A stretch of DNA of 64,000 bases from contig JADZCT010000037.1 of the NCBI GenBank assembly GCA_020851455.1, forward strand, positions 80,087 to 144,086, given 5' to 3'. This document shows, one piece after another, positions 1-7,551 of the stretch. Positions within the stretch are counted from its first letter, which is position 1, and each line of letters begins with the position of its first letter. The translations under genes and the position numbers were made by a program. The notes under the pieces were generated by a model. That model saw only the letters and a program-made list of their open reading frames with translations. It had not been told where the DNA came from and did no database searches. Origin of the DNA: Gemmatimonadaceae bacterium. Its GTDB lineage: Bacteria > Gemmatimonadota > Gemmatimonadetes > Gemmatimonadales > Gemmatimonadaceae.

Positions 1-2
1 GC

Positions 3-371
3 AACGACGCGCTCGACCGCGCCGTTGGCTCGCTGGAGCGCAAGCGGCGCTCGCTGCGGCGCGCCTCGCTGGCTGCGACGTTGCGGCAGGTGGCGATGGT
101 TGCAGGGCTCGTGGCGGGCGGGATCGCCGTGATGACGCTCGGTCCGGCTCCCGTCATCGAGTTCATGCAGAGGCGCCGCCCGCTCGCCACCACATGGGAC
201 GTCTTCGCATGGTGGGCGATCGGCCTCGCGCTGCTGGTCGTTGGCGGCGCGGTCGGTATTTCCGCCATCCGCGAGGGCGGGCGTCGGTCCGCCGGATGGC
301 GCAATCGCGCGGCGGAAGTCGCGCGGCGGCTCGCCGCCGCAAAGGCGGAGCAGCGGTCCCGGCGGCACTGA
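3..371 (+). CDS. Partial membrane protein of unknown function (5' end outside window)
   Basis: The reading frame is open from the first bases of the window, so the start lies upstream; a TTG at 81 is available but the frame before it is coding-like (charged residues LERKRRSLRR). Two hydrophobic segments are visible, MVAGLVAGGIAVMTLG and WWAIGLALLVVGGAVG, separated by a short charged loop, and the C-terminus is Arg/Ala-rich and probably cytoplasmic. I do not recognise a family. It ends 55 bp before the histidine kinase on the same strand, so the two may be cotranscribed. Confidence 0.6.
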   Translation, partial: NDALDRAVGSLERKRRSLRRASLAATLRQVAMVAGLVAGGIAVMTLGPAPVIEFMQRRRPLATTWDVFAWWAIGLALLVVGGAVGISAIREGGRRSAGWRNRAAEVARRLAAAKAEQRSRRH

Positions 372-426
372 TCGCGCCACGTCCGGCGATTGCCGCGGGA
401 GCGCTGCCACACCATCTTCTCCTTCG

Positions 427-2724
427 ATGAGCACCCCCGCCCTGACGCCGGCTGGCGCCAAGCCAGCCCCGGCGCGACCGCTGCTTGCTGCCATGCTTGC
501 GGGGGCGTTCACCGCCGTAACCCTCATGGCGCTCGGCGCGATATGGGTGCTCTCGGTAGGCAAGATCGCCAACCGTGTCGCCGTTGATCGCGCGTCGGCT
601 GCGCTGACGGCGGCTGCGCGGACCATGTCAACGGCTGGCATCGCGCCCGACGCCCGGCACACGCTCGCCATCCTCGATGCCGTGCTCCCGGAAGCGATCG
701 CCCGTGAGGTGGCCGCGATCCGCGGCGACACGATGACCATCGTGGCCACCAGCATCGCACTGTCGCCGGCAGGCGACAGCGCCGCCGCGTCACGCCTGGG
801 ACAATCGTTCCGCATCCCCGCCGAGGTTGCCGAAGACTGGCGGGCCGGCTCGATCGGAACCGCAACGCTACCCACGGGAGCCAGGGGCCGCGAAGCAGTG
901 AGCATCTGGGAGCCAGTGCGCGGGGCTGCCGGCAGCGTTACCGGCGCCGTGGGCGCATTGGTGCCGGCCTCCACGATGACGGCGGCGTCCCGCGCCGAAT
1001 TCAAGGACGAGATGCTCGCGTCGGCCGCAGTCACGCTTGCTCTGTCGCTCCTTGCCGGCATCGGGCGCTACCACGCCGAGCGGAGCCGCGCGCTGAGCGA
1101 AGCCGAGATGCGCGCCGCCAAGGAAGCCGCCGAGGAGACCGCACGGGCGCGCGGCGAGTTCCTCGCCAACATGAGCCACGAAGTCAGGACCCCGTTGCAC
1201 GGCGTGCTGGGCATGACGGAGGCGATGCTGGCAGCGCCGCATACCGAAGCCGACCGCCGGTCAATCGAGGTGATCAACCGTTCCGCATCGAACCTGCTGG
1301 GCATCCTCAACGACATCCTCGACTACTCAAAGCTGGAGGCGGGCCGCGTCGAGCTCGTCAACGCGCCGTTCGACCCGCGAGCACTGGTTGACGACGCCAT
1401 AGACCTGTTTGCCGTGCGGGCCGACGAGAAGGACATTGACCTTGCCATAACGGAAACTGCCACCTTCGGCCTCTGGCCGGTTGGCGATGCAACCCGCATC
1501 CGGCAGGTCCTGCTGAACCTCATAGGGAACGCAGTCAAGTTCACCGAAAAGGGCAGCATCCGGATAGCCCTCTCCACGATCGCGATCGGGAGGAAGGCCG
1601 CCATCGTGCGCTTCGCGGTGAGCGACACGGGGATCGGCATCGCGCCGGACAAGCAGGAGCGCGTGTTCGAGCAGTTCGCGCAGGCCGAAGGCACTACCGC
1701 GCGCAGGTTCGGGGGAACGGGCCTCGGGCTCACCATCTCCCGACATCTGGTAACGCTGATGGGCGGGTCCATATCGGTTTCGTCCGTTCCGGGTGAGGGC
1801 GCGACATTCGTGGTCGAGCTCAGCCTGCCTGCCGTGCCGGCTCGCGCCGAACCGGGCAGGATGCCGGCCGCCGGCACACACGTTCTCGTGTGCACGCACC
1901 GTGACGCCACGCGGGCTGCGATCGCCGACATGTGCGCGAAGGAACGCCTCATCGTTGACGGCTGCGCCACCCCCGGGGACGCCGCAGCCGTGCTACGCAA
2001 GCGCAGCTATGCCGTCGTGATCAGCGAGGCCGCCGAAACGGACGGGCCGCATCAGCTCAGCGGCCTTGGAGCGCCGCTGGTCGTTCTCACCACGGTGGCC
2101 AGGCCGCTGAACAACTCCGCCCTCGCCGCCATGGGTGCCGCGGCGCAACTCAGGCGGCCAGTTCGCCACGATCACATGCTGGAACTGCTGTCCGCGGTCG
2201 CCGCGGGCCAGCTCGGGATGCAGGCCCCGCCGGTCTCGCCGGCGTCGTTCAAGGCCACTGCATGGCGCGTGACGGAAGCCGCGGCAGTGCCCGCGCACGC
2301 CGCGGAGGACGGGCGGACCACGCCATCGGGCTCGACGGCAGCCGAGGCCCCGCGCGTGCTCGTGGTGGACGACGTCGAGTTGAACCTGATGGTGGCCAAG
2401 GCGATGCTCACCGCGGTTGGCGTGGCCGCGCGAACCGCCGCTGGCGGCGAGCAGGCAATTGAAGTCCTCTCACACGAGCCGATGGATCTCGTGCTCATGG
2501 ACTGCCACATGCCGGGCGTTGACGGGTACGAAGCCACCCGCCGCATCCGGGCGTCCGATGGCCCGAACCGCGAGACGCCGATCGTCGCCCTCTCCGCCAG
2601 CGCGTTCCCCGCCGACCGGGACCGCGCGCTGGCGAGCGGAATGAACGACTTCGCCACCAAGCCCATCGAACTCACCACGCTCTCCGCGCTGCTGGAGCGC
2701 TGGACGCAAGAGGTGCCGACATGA
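427..2724 (+). CDS. Hybrid sensor histidine kinase with C-terminal receiver
   Basis: A 765-residue membrane sensor kinase. The ATG at 427 is preferred over the TTG at 241 because the first transmembrane helix (about residues 18-43) then sits near the N-terminus. An extracytoplasmic sensor stretch follows, then a second helix (about 196-213), a HisKA H-box with His251 (NMSHEVRTPLHG), and an HATPase domain with N-box Asn369, G1 DTGIGIAPD and G2 GGTGLGL. A degenerate receiver-like domain (about 485-600) precedes an intact receiver with acidic pair Asp648/649, phospho-acceptor Asp692 (VLMDCHMPG) and Lys745. His-to-Asp phosphorelay within the protein is therefore expected. The signal and the downstream target are unknown. 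The next gene overlaps its stop codon by 4 bp. Confidence 0.93.
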   Translation: MSTPALTPAGAKPAPARPLLAAMLAGAFTAVTLMALGAIWVLSVGKIANRVAVDRASAALTAAARTMSTAGIAPDARHTLAILDAVLPEAIAREVAAIRGDTMTIVATSIALSPAGDSAAASRLGQSFRIPAEVAEDWRAGSIGTATLPTGARGREAVSIWEPVRGAAGSVTGAVGALVPASTMTAASRAEFKDEMLASAAVTLALSLLAGIGRYHAERSRALSEAEMRAAKEAAEETARARGEFLANMSHEVRTPLHGVLGMTEAMLAAPHTEADRRSIEVINRSASNLLGILNDILDYSKLEAGRVELVNAPFDPRALVDDAIDLFAVRADEKDIDLAITETATFGLWPVGDATRIRQVLLNLIGNAVKFTEKGSIRIALSTIAIGRKAAIVRFAVSDTGIGIAPDKQERVFEQFAQAEGTTARRFGGTGLGLTISRHLVTLMGGSISVSSVPGEGATFVVELSLPAVPARAEPGRMPAAGTHVLVCTHRDATRAAIADMCAKERLIVDGCATPGDAAAVLRKRSYAVVISEAAETDGPHQLSGLGAPLVVLTTVARPLNNSALAAMGAAAQLRRPVRHDHMLELLSAVAAGQLGMQAPPVSPASFKATAWRVTEAAAVPAHAAEDGRTTPSGSTAAEAPRVLVVDDVELNLMVAKAMLTAVGVAARTAAGGEQAIEVLSHEPMDLVLMDCHMPGVDGYEATRRIRASDGPNRETPIVALSASAFPADRDRALASGMNDFATKPIELTTLSALLERWTQEVPT

Positions 2725-3758
2725 CCGAAGGCCAGGGATGGCGCCAGTCAATATTTGTCCGGAATGTGCTGCTGCGGGCGATCGCTTACTACGTCATCGT
2801 TGGTGCTGTGGCATGGCTCATGCGCGCGTACACGCCCACGGCATGGGGCGTCCTCGGGGCAGAGTTCGGCGACATCGGAGTGTCCGTGGGCGCATCCCGC
2901 GCTGCCGCCGCGCGCGAAGCAGCGCAGCTCGGCGCCGAATCGGCAGCCCTGCCCACCACGATCGCGATGGTCACGGCGTTCCTCACGGCGCTGCCGGTGG
3001 CGTGGATCTATACCCTCACGAGGAACAAGAAGGGCTACCAGCAGTCCGTGGTGCAGACGTTGCTCATCCTCCCGGTGGTGGTGGCGGGAATCGTCGTGCT
3101 GGTCAAGCACTCCGTTGCGCTCGCCTTCTCGCTCGGCGGCATCGTCGCCGCCGTTCGCTTCCGCACCACCCTCGACGACACCAAGGATGCCGCCAATGTG
3201 TTCGTCGCCACCGGCATCGGCATGGCGGCTGCGGTGGCGCCGCCGGTCGCCTGGGTGCTCTCGGCGCTGTACAACGCGCTCGCGGTGTTTCTCTGGCAGA
3301 GTGACTTCGGACGGATGCCCGCGGCACTCGAGGGCAAGCACGCGGCCCGCGCGCTCGACCGGGCGCTGGCGGTGGCGAACCGCACGGGTATGTTCGTGGC
3401 GCGGCTCGACGAGGAAGTGCTCGACAACCTGTCGCCCGAGCAGCTCGAGGCGGTCGCCGACCGCGCGTGGCGAAAGCGGAAGCGCGCAGCCCCCGAACTG
3501 GCTGACAGCGCCCGCCCGATTGCAGACTACCTGTTGCGCGTCCGGTGCACCGACACTGACGTCGCCCGCGCCGCGTGCGAGGCGCAGTTCGCAGGCTTGT
3601 TCAGCCGGTGGAAGTACGTCGGAAAGTCCAAGGAAGACGGCGTGCGCATCGTGGAGTACGCCGTCGCACCGCTCGACACCGTGACGCCCGGTGTGATCAA
3701 GGAGATCCTCCGGAACCTCCCGGGCGGAGCGGTGACGGACGTCGAACTGCGGCAGTGA
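2721..3758 (+). CDS. DUF4956-like polytopic membrane protein
   Basis: A 345-residue protein starting in an ATGA overlap with the kinase. Hydrophobic segments lie at about 14-35, 78-97, 108-125, 128-145 and 155-190, followed by a soluble C-terminal half. The core around SLGGIVAAVRFRTTLDD is what I associate with DUF4956, a family often found beside VTC-type polyphosphate polymerase and CotH-like genes. No VTC domain gene is in the window, but a CotH-like gene follows at once. The family has no settled biochemical function. Translational coupling to the kinase suggests they are produced together. Confidence 0.75.
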   Translation: MTEGQGWRQSIFVRNVLLRAIAYYVIVGAVAWLMRAYTPTAWGVLGAEFGDIGVSVGASRAAAAREAAQLGAESAALPTTIAMVTAFLTALPVAWIYTLTRNKKGYQQSVVQTLLILPVVVAGIVVLVKHSVALAFSLGGIVAAVRFRTTLDDTKDAANVFVATGIGMAAAVAPPVAWVLSALYNALAVFLWQSDFGRMPAALEGKHAARALDRALAVANRTGMFVARLDEEVLDNLSPEQLEAVADRAWRKRKRAAPELADSARPIADYLLRVRCTDTDVARAACEAQFAGLFSRWKYVGKSKEDGVRIVEYAVAPLDTVTPGVIKEILRNLPGGAVTDVELRQ

Positions 3759-3813
3759 GCCACCTGCCCGGCGGCGCTCGCCGCTGGGCATCCCCCCCAA
3801 CACGGGAGAAGTC

Positions 3814-4857
3814 GTGCGACACCGTGCGTATGCCGTTACAGCCACCGCAGCAGCAGCCACCGTGTTCGGCGCGCAGGGCATCCAGGCCCAGCGCCTATTC
3901 CGCAGCACGGAGCCCGTCGAGGTGACGTTCACGACGTCGCTCAAACGGCTGGTCGCCGAACGCGACTCCACCAAACTCAACCCCTACGGCGCCCTGATGA
4001 CGTACAAGGACTCGGCCGGCAAGGAGGCAAGCCTGCCCGTCACCCTGCGCGCTCGCGGCCACTTCCGGCGGCAGGCGCGGAACTGCTACTTCCCGCCCAT
4101 CCGCTGGGACGCGAAGCGCGCCGACGCACAGGGGACGCTCTTCCAGGGGCTCACGAAGATGAAAATCACCACGAGCTGCCGGCCGGGAACTCCCGACTAC
4201 GAGCAGTACATCCTCGCAGAGTACGCCGCTTACCGCGCGTACCAGGTGATCAGCCCACTGCACTTCCGCACGCGGCTCGCCCGCATCACCTACCGCGACT
4301 CAGCCAAGGCCACGCCTGACGTCACCACATGGGCGTTCTTCATCGAGGACGACGCCGAAGTGGCCAGGGAGAACAAGCTGAAGGTGATGGAGACCAAGGG
4401 CGCCCTCTTCCGCGACCTCGACGAGAAGCAGCTGATGATCACGACGCTCTTCGAGTACATGGCAGGGAATACCGATGTGTCAATTTCCGGCCTTCACAAC
4501 ATCGTTCTCCTCCGCGATTCCACTGGCATGTCGGTCTATCCCGTCGCATACGACTTCGATTTCTCGGGCCTCGTGAACACGCGCTACGCGACGCCCGACC
4601 CGCGCCTCGAGATCCGCAAGGTGACGGAGCGGCTCTTCCGCGGCCCCTGCATGCCGGTCGCCCAGTGGAAGCCGGTCTTCGAGCTTTTCCAGTCGAAGCG
4701 CGCCGCGGTGGACAGCGTTTACGGAGCGGTGCCCGGGATGAGCCCCGGGCGCGCAAAGGATTCGAGGCAGTACCTGGACGATTTCTGGAAAGTGATCGCG
4801 AACGATCGCGAGGCGAGGGCAGAAATCTCCGAACACTGCCAGAAGGCTGGGATGTAG
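3814..4857 (+). CDS. Secreted CotH-like protein of unknown function
   Basis: A 347-residue protein from a GTG start with a GGGAGA ribosome site a few bases upstream. The N-terminus (AVTATAAAATVFGAQGIQA) is a plausible signal peptide. A conserved-looking block LRARGHFRRQARNCYFPP, and an acidic DFDFSG motif about 100 residues before the C-terminus, resemble the Arg-rich and DxDxxG elements of CotH-like atypical kinases. That assignment rests on short motifs only. It lies between the DUF4956 gene and a DUF481 barrel gene, with 3 bp to the latter, so an envelope role is likely. Confidence 0.55.
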   Translation: MRHRAYAVTATAAAATVFGAQGIQAQRLFRSTEPVEVTFTTSLKRLVAERDSTKLNPYGALMTYKDSAGKEASLPVTLRARGHFRRQARNCYFPPIRWDAKRADAQGTLFQGLTKMKITTSCRPGTPDYEQYILAEYAAYRAYQVISPLHFRTRLARITYRDSAKATPDVTTWAFFIEDDAEVARENKLKVMETKGALFRDLDEKQLMITTLFEYMAGNTDVSISGLHNIVLLRDSTGMSVYPVAYDFDFSGLVNTRYATPDPRLEIRKVTERLFRGPCMPVAQWKPVFELFQSKRAAVDSVYGAVPGMSPGRAKDSRQYLDDFWKVIANDREARAEISEHCQKAGM

Positions 4858-4860
4858 CCG

Positions 4861-5643
4861 ATGGCCCAGGTTGAAGTTGAACGCAGACGACGTGCGCGGC
4901 GGCGCCTCCTCGCGGCGCTCGCCGCGTCGGCCCTCGGTGCAGGCGCCAGCCGGGCGGCCGCGCAGGCCGACCCGCCCCCGGCTCAGCCCGTCGGCTGGAC
5001 GTTCCACGGCACGGTAGACGCCGCCTACGTGAGCGCCACCGGCAACAGCCAGATTACCACGGGCAGCCTTGGCGACAAACTGGCCCTCGCCCGCGGAAAC
5101 TGGACGCTGCGCCAGAACGCAGCATACGTGTACGGCAAGACCGACGGAACCGAGAGCGCCAACCAGCTGCGGGCCGGCGTGCGCGCGGAGTACCGGCTCA
5201 CCAGCCGGTTCTCCGCATTTGCCGGTGCGAACTACGAGCGCAACCCGTACGCCGGGTTCTCGCGCCGGCTCGACGAGCTGTTCGGCGCCCAGTGGCGTGC
5301 GCTGGCCGCGCCGAGCGACAGCGTCACCATCAGCGTGGGCGGCCTGTACACGCTGCAATCGAATACCGACGGGACAACGTCCGACTCGCCGTCCGGACAC
5401 CTCGCGATGTGGTACAAGCATATCTTCCGGCCCAACACGTTCTTCAGCCAGTCGGTGGACTACATCCCGGACCTCACGCAGCCGGGCGAGCGCCGCACCA
5501 ACGCCGAGAGCATCCTCTCGGCTCCGCTCACCTCCCTGGTGAGCCTCCGGCTCAGCTACCTCATGCAGTACAACAGCCAGCCGCCTGCCGGCTTCCGCAC
5601 CACCGACCGGATCTTCACCTCGGGCCTGCAGGTCGCGTTCTGA
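4861..5643 (+). CDS. DUF481-family outer membrane beta-barrel protein
   Basis: A 260-residue protein with an Arg-rich n-region and signal peptide ending near RAAAQA. The mature part alternates polar and aromatic residues in repeated strands (VDAAYVSATGNSQ, GVRAEYRLTSRFSAFAGAN, LRLSYLMQYNS) and ends with phenylalanine (LQVAF), the usual BAM-recognition ending of outer-membrane barrels. The pattern of a TGNSQ-type first strand followed by an R-Y-Ny pattern is that of DUF481/YdiY. It is the last gene of the kinase-DUF4956-CotH-like cluster and is followed by a GC-rich hairpin. Confidence 0.8.
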   Translation: MAQVEVERRRRARRRLLAALAASALGAGASRAAAQADPPPAQPVGWTFHGTVDAAYVSATGNSQITTGSLGDKLALARGNWTLRQNAAYVYGKTDGTESANQLRAGVRAEYRLTSRFSAFAGANYERNPYAGFSRRLDELFGAQWRALAAPSDSVTISVGGLYTLQSNTDGTTSDSPSGHLAMWYKHIFRPNTFFSQSVDYIPDLTQPGERRTNAESILSAPLTSLVSLRLSYLMQYNSQPPAGFRTTDRIFTSGLQVAF

Positions 5644-5755
5644 CCGCCACGCGCGCACCGTTCGTGAACACGATGAGCTTCGAGCGGTCCGTGCTTGGGT
5701 CCTGCCGCGCTGGTTCCTGGCCTGCGGCGTAGCGCCGCGGCGCTCCCGAACGCAA

Positions 5756-5793
5756 CCCGGCCGCCTCCGCGACGAATCGCGAAGGCGGCCGGG
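5756..5793. terminator. Bidirectional hairpin between convergent DUF481 and pilin genes
   Basis: An 11-bp perfect stem (5756-5766 with 5783-5793, CCCGGCCGCCT/AGGCGGCCGGG) encloses a second 5-bp stem (CGCGA/TCGCG) with a CGAA loop. It sits between two convergent stop codons. There is no clear U-tract on either side, so factor-independent termination is likely but not certain. Confidence 0.55.
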
Positions 5794-5820
5794 GATCGGG
5801 CTGCCGTCAAGTCGGCTCGA

Positions 5821-6195
5821 TCAGGTGCAGATCGGCTCGCCTTCGGCGGTGGATGCGCCGCCCACGGAGATCTTGCAGGTCTTCGCGGTGGCGTTGTGCT
5901 TGGCCGTAGCGTCCCAGCCGGTGTTGGTCACGGTGCCGATCGTGACGGTAACGCCGCTCGACGCCTTGTAATTCGTGCCCAGGTTCGTCAGTGCGCTGGC
6001 GTACGAACTGTTGTTGTCCGAGAAGTAGGCTTCCTGCGCGGTGATAAGGTTGCGAAGGTCGGACTTCATCGAGGCGACGTACGCCTTTTCCTTCGTGTTC
6101 GCGAACTTCGGGATCGCGATCGCGGCCAGGATGCCGATGATCACGACGACGATCAGGAGCTCGATCAGCGTGAAGCCCTTCTTGTTGTTCGTCAT
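5821..6195 (-). CDS. pilA: Type IV pilin (PilA-like major pilin)
   Basis: A 124-residue prepilin. The start at 6195 is chosen because a GAGGA site lies 7 bases upstream and it leaves a short leader of the class-III type: MTNNKKG followed by FTLIELLIVVVIIGILAAIA, with Phe+1 and Glu+5 as required for PilD cleavage, N-methylation and assembly. The remaining globular domain ends with a likely disulphide pair (Cys in KTCKISVG and the penultimate-region Cys). No other pil genes are nearby, so this is an orphan structural subunit whose assembly machinery is elsewhere. It is preceded by a sigma-54-type promoter. Confidence 0.93.
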   Translation of the reverse strand: MTNNKKGFTLIELLIVVVIIGILAAIAIPKFANTKEKAYVASMKSDLRNLITAQEAYFSDNNSSYASALTNLGTNYKASSGVTVTIGTVTNTGWDATAKHNATAKTCKISVGGASTAEGEPICT

Positions 6196-6268
6196 GCGGA
6201 GGTCCTCAAGAGGAGGTGAGACTGTGCGTGTCCGGAGCACGCGGTACCAGCTTGGTGTTGCCGTGTAG

Positions 6269-6284
6269 TGCAGGAACCTTGCCA
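6269..6284 (-). promoter_or_regulatory. Sigma-54 (-24/-12) promoter of the pilin gene
   Basis: On the minus strand the sequence TGGCAAGGTTCCTGCA matches the RpoN consensus TGGCACG-N4-TTGCA with two mismatches. The invariant GG and GC are separated by exactly 10 bases. It would place the transcript start near 6258, giving a leader of about 62 nt. PilS/PilR control of pilA through sigma-54 is well known, which supports the call. Confidence 0.7.
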
Positions 6285-6433
6285 TTCTCGTTGCCGATCT
6301 CCAAGTCGTTGATTCAGCGCGACTTGCATGGTTTCGCCCGTAGCATTGTCCGGCGGCCATTCGTCAATCGGCACGGAACCATGCGTTTTGCGGCACCAGC
6401 ACCACGCGGCTGGTAACGGCGAGCGTCTTCCCG

Positions 6434-6456
6434 AAAAAAAACCCCGCAGGGCGCGA
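6434..6456 (-). terminator. T-tract terminator downstream of tRNA-Gln
   Basis: On the minus strand a short GC stem (CCCTGCGGGG) is followed directly by a run of eight T. It lies 28 bp beyond the tRNA 3' end, as expected for its terminator. The stem is short. Confidence 0.5.
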
Positions 6457-6483
6457 AGCTGAGCCCACCGATCTACCTCGGAG

Positions 6484-6556
6484 TTGCCCCTCCTGGGATC
6501 GAACCAGGACTCTCCTGATCCAGAGTCAGGCGTGTTGCCAGTTACACCAAGGGGCA
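6484..6556 (-). tRNA. tRNA-Gln (anticodon CTG)
   Basis: A 73-nt cloverleaf on the minus strand. The acceptor stem TGCCCCT/AGGGGCA is perfect, the anticodon stem CCTGA/TCAGG holds loop CTCTGGA giving CTG, and the T-arm is CCTGGTTCGATCCCAGG. The discriminator is A and no CCA is encoded. Confidence 0.93.
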
Positions 6557-6653
6557 GTTGCCCGGGGCCAAACCACTGCGGTCAGCCCGGGCCAGCAAGT
6601 TACCGGCCCATCCCACACCGAGCAAGACCGCGGCCAGGCTGTAGTTTGTACTC

Positions 6654-7181
6654 ATGACCGACAACCCACGCTACCCGATCGGCGGGTTCCATCTCCCTGG
6701 CTCGCACACTCCGGCAACCCGCTCGGCGGCTATCGCCGCCCTCGACGCCCTCCCGGCCGACCTCCGCAAGGCCGTGCACGGACTCTCCGATGCCCAGCTC
6801 GATACGCCGTATCGCGACGGAGGCTGGACGCTACGCCAGGTCGTGCACCACCTCGCCGACTCGCACGTGAACGCATACATCCGTCTCCGCTTCACGCTCA
6901 CCGAAGACCGCCCCACCGTGAAGCCGTACGACGAAGGCGACTGGGCCAACCTGCCCGATGCCCGCACGGGCCCGGTCGCCCCTTCGCTCTCGCTCCTCGA
7001 CGGCCTCCATACCCGCTGGGCGATTCTGGCCCGGACCTTCACGCCGGCAGATTTCGCCCGCATCTGGATCCACCCCGTGAACGGGGAGCGCACAGTGGAC
7101 TGGACGATCGAGTTCTACGCATGGCACTCGCGCCACCACGTCGCGCATATCACGGCGCTGCGCGCAGCCAGGCACTGGTAA
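6654..7181 (+). CDS. DinB/YfiT-family metal-dependent hydrolase or transferase
   Basis: A 175-residue protein of the DinB fold as in YfiT/BstA. The expected three-His metal site is visible: His in QVVHHLADSH near the first helix pair and HxxxH in WHSRHHVAHI near the C-terminus. The length fits the YfiT group. Members act as thiol S-transferases or putative metal hydrolases; the substrate here cannot be read. It is a single gene, with the tRNA-Gln gene upstream on the other strand and a hairpin after the stop. Confidence 0.85.
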   Translation: MTDNPRYPIGGFHLPGSHTPATRSAAIAALDALPADLRKAVHGLSDAQLDTPYRDGGWTLRQVVHHLADSHVNAYIRLRFTLTEDRPTVKPYDEGDWANLPDARTGPVAPSLSLLDGLHTRWAILARTFTPADFARIWIHPVNGERTVDWTIEFYAWHSRHHVAHITALRAARHW

Positions 7182-7211
7182 CCGCCAGGCGCCGGCGCCC
7201 GGATACGAAGA

Positions 7212-7234
7212 CGGCCACCCGTGTGGAGTGGCCG
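7212..7234. terminator. Hairpin between DinB-like gene and tRNA-Ala (convergent)
   Basis: A 7-bp stem CGGCCAC/GTGGCCG with a 9-base loop lies between the + strand stop at 7181 and the minus-strand tRNA 3' end at 7311. On the minus strand TCTTCGTAT follows, a weak U-rich tail. Confidence 0.45.
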
Positions 7235-7310
7235 CGTAAACTGTGCCACGCTCGCCGGCATTGGAACTCTACGTCCTACCGCGCGGCGGCGGGCAAGCTG
7301 ATTATTCGAG

Positions 7311-7383
7311 TGGAGCTGAGGGGGATCGAACCCCTGACCTCTGCAGTGCGATTGCAGCGCTCTCCCAGCTGAGCTACAGCCCC
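7311..7383 (-). tRNA. tRNA-Ala (anticodon CGC)
   Basis: A 73-nt cloverleaf on the minus strand. The acceptor stem GGGGCTG/CAGCTCC contains the G3-U70 wobble pair that identifies tRNA-Ala. The anticodon stem CTGCA/TGCAG holds loop ATCGCAC, anticodon CGC. The D-arm GCTCAGCTGGGAGAGC and T-arm are standard. CCA is not encoded. Confidence 0.95.
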
Positions 7384-7455
7384 TCGCCTTCGGGGACGCG
7401 CAGCGCGACTGGTCGGTCAGCGGCCCCGGTCGCACTCCGGTCCCTGTAACAGCAA

Positions 7456-7483
7456 GCCCCGCCATATGACGCTCGGGCGGGGC
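7456..7483 (-). promoter_or_regulatory. Strong hairpin in the tRNA-Ala leader
   Basis: A perfect 8-bp GC stem (GCCCCGCC/GGCGGGGC, 12-base loop) is flanked by GTAAC and GTTAC, which can also pair. It lies between a good minus-strand promoter (7500-7527) and tRNA-Ala. On the minus strand it is followed by TTGCTGTT. It may be a leader hairpin, a processing signal or an attenuator. Confidence 0.35.
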
Positions 7484-7499
7484 CGACGTTACTGACCTA

Positions 7500-7527
7500 A
7501 AGTTATGAGGCAACAAGGAAATGTCAA
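7500..7527 (-). promoter_or_regulatory. Sigma-70-type promoter for tRNA-Ala
   Basis: On the minus strand a perfect -35 TTGACA (7527-7522) and a -10-like TAACTT (7505-7500) are separated by 16 bp. Transcription would start near 7493 and read through the hairpin into tRNA-Ala. Confidence 0.5.
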
Positions 7528-7551
7528 TCCGGCGCCCGTCACCGACCGCCG

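Noticed and set aside
2748..3980. 410-codon minus-strand frame opposite the DUF4956 gene
   Set aside because: Arg/His-rich shadow of a coding gene with clear membrane helices on the other strand.
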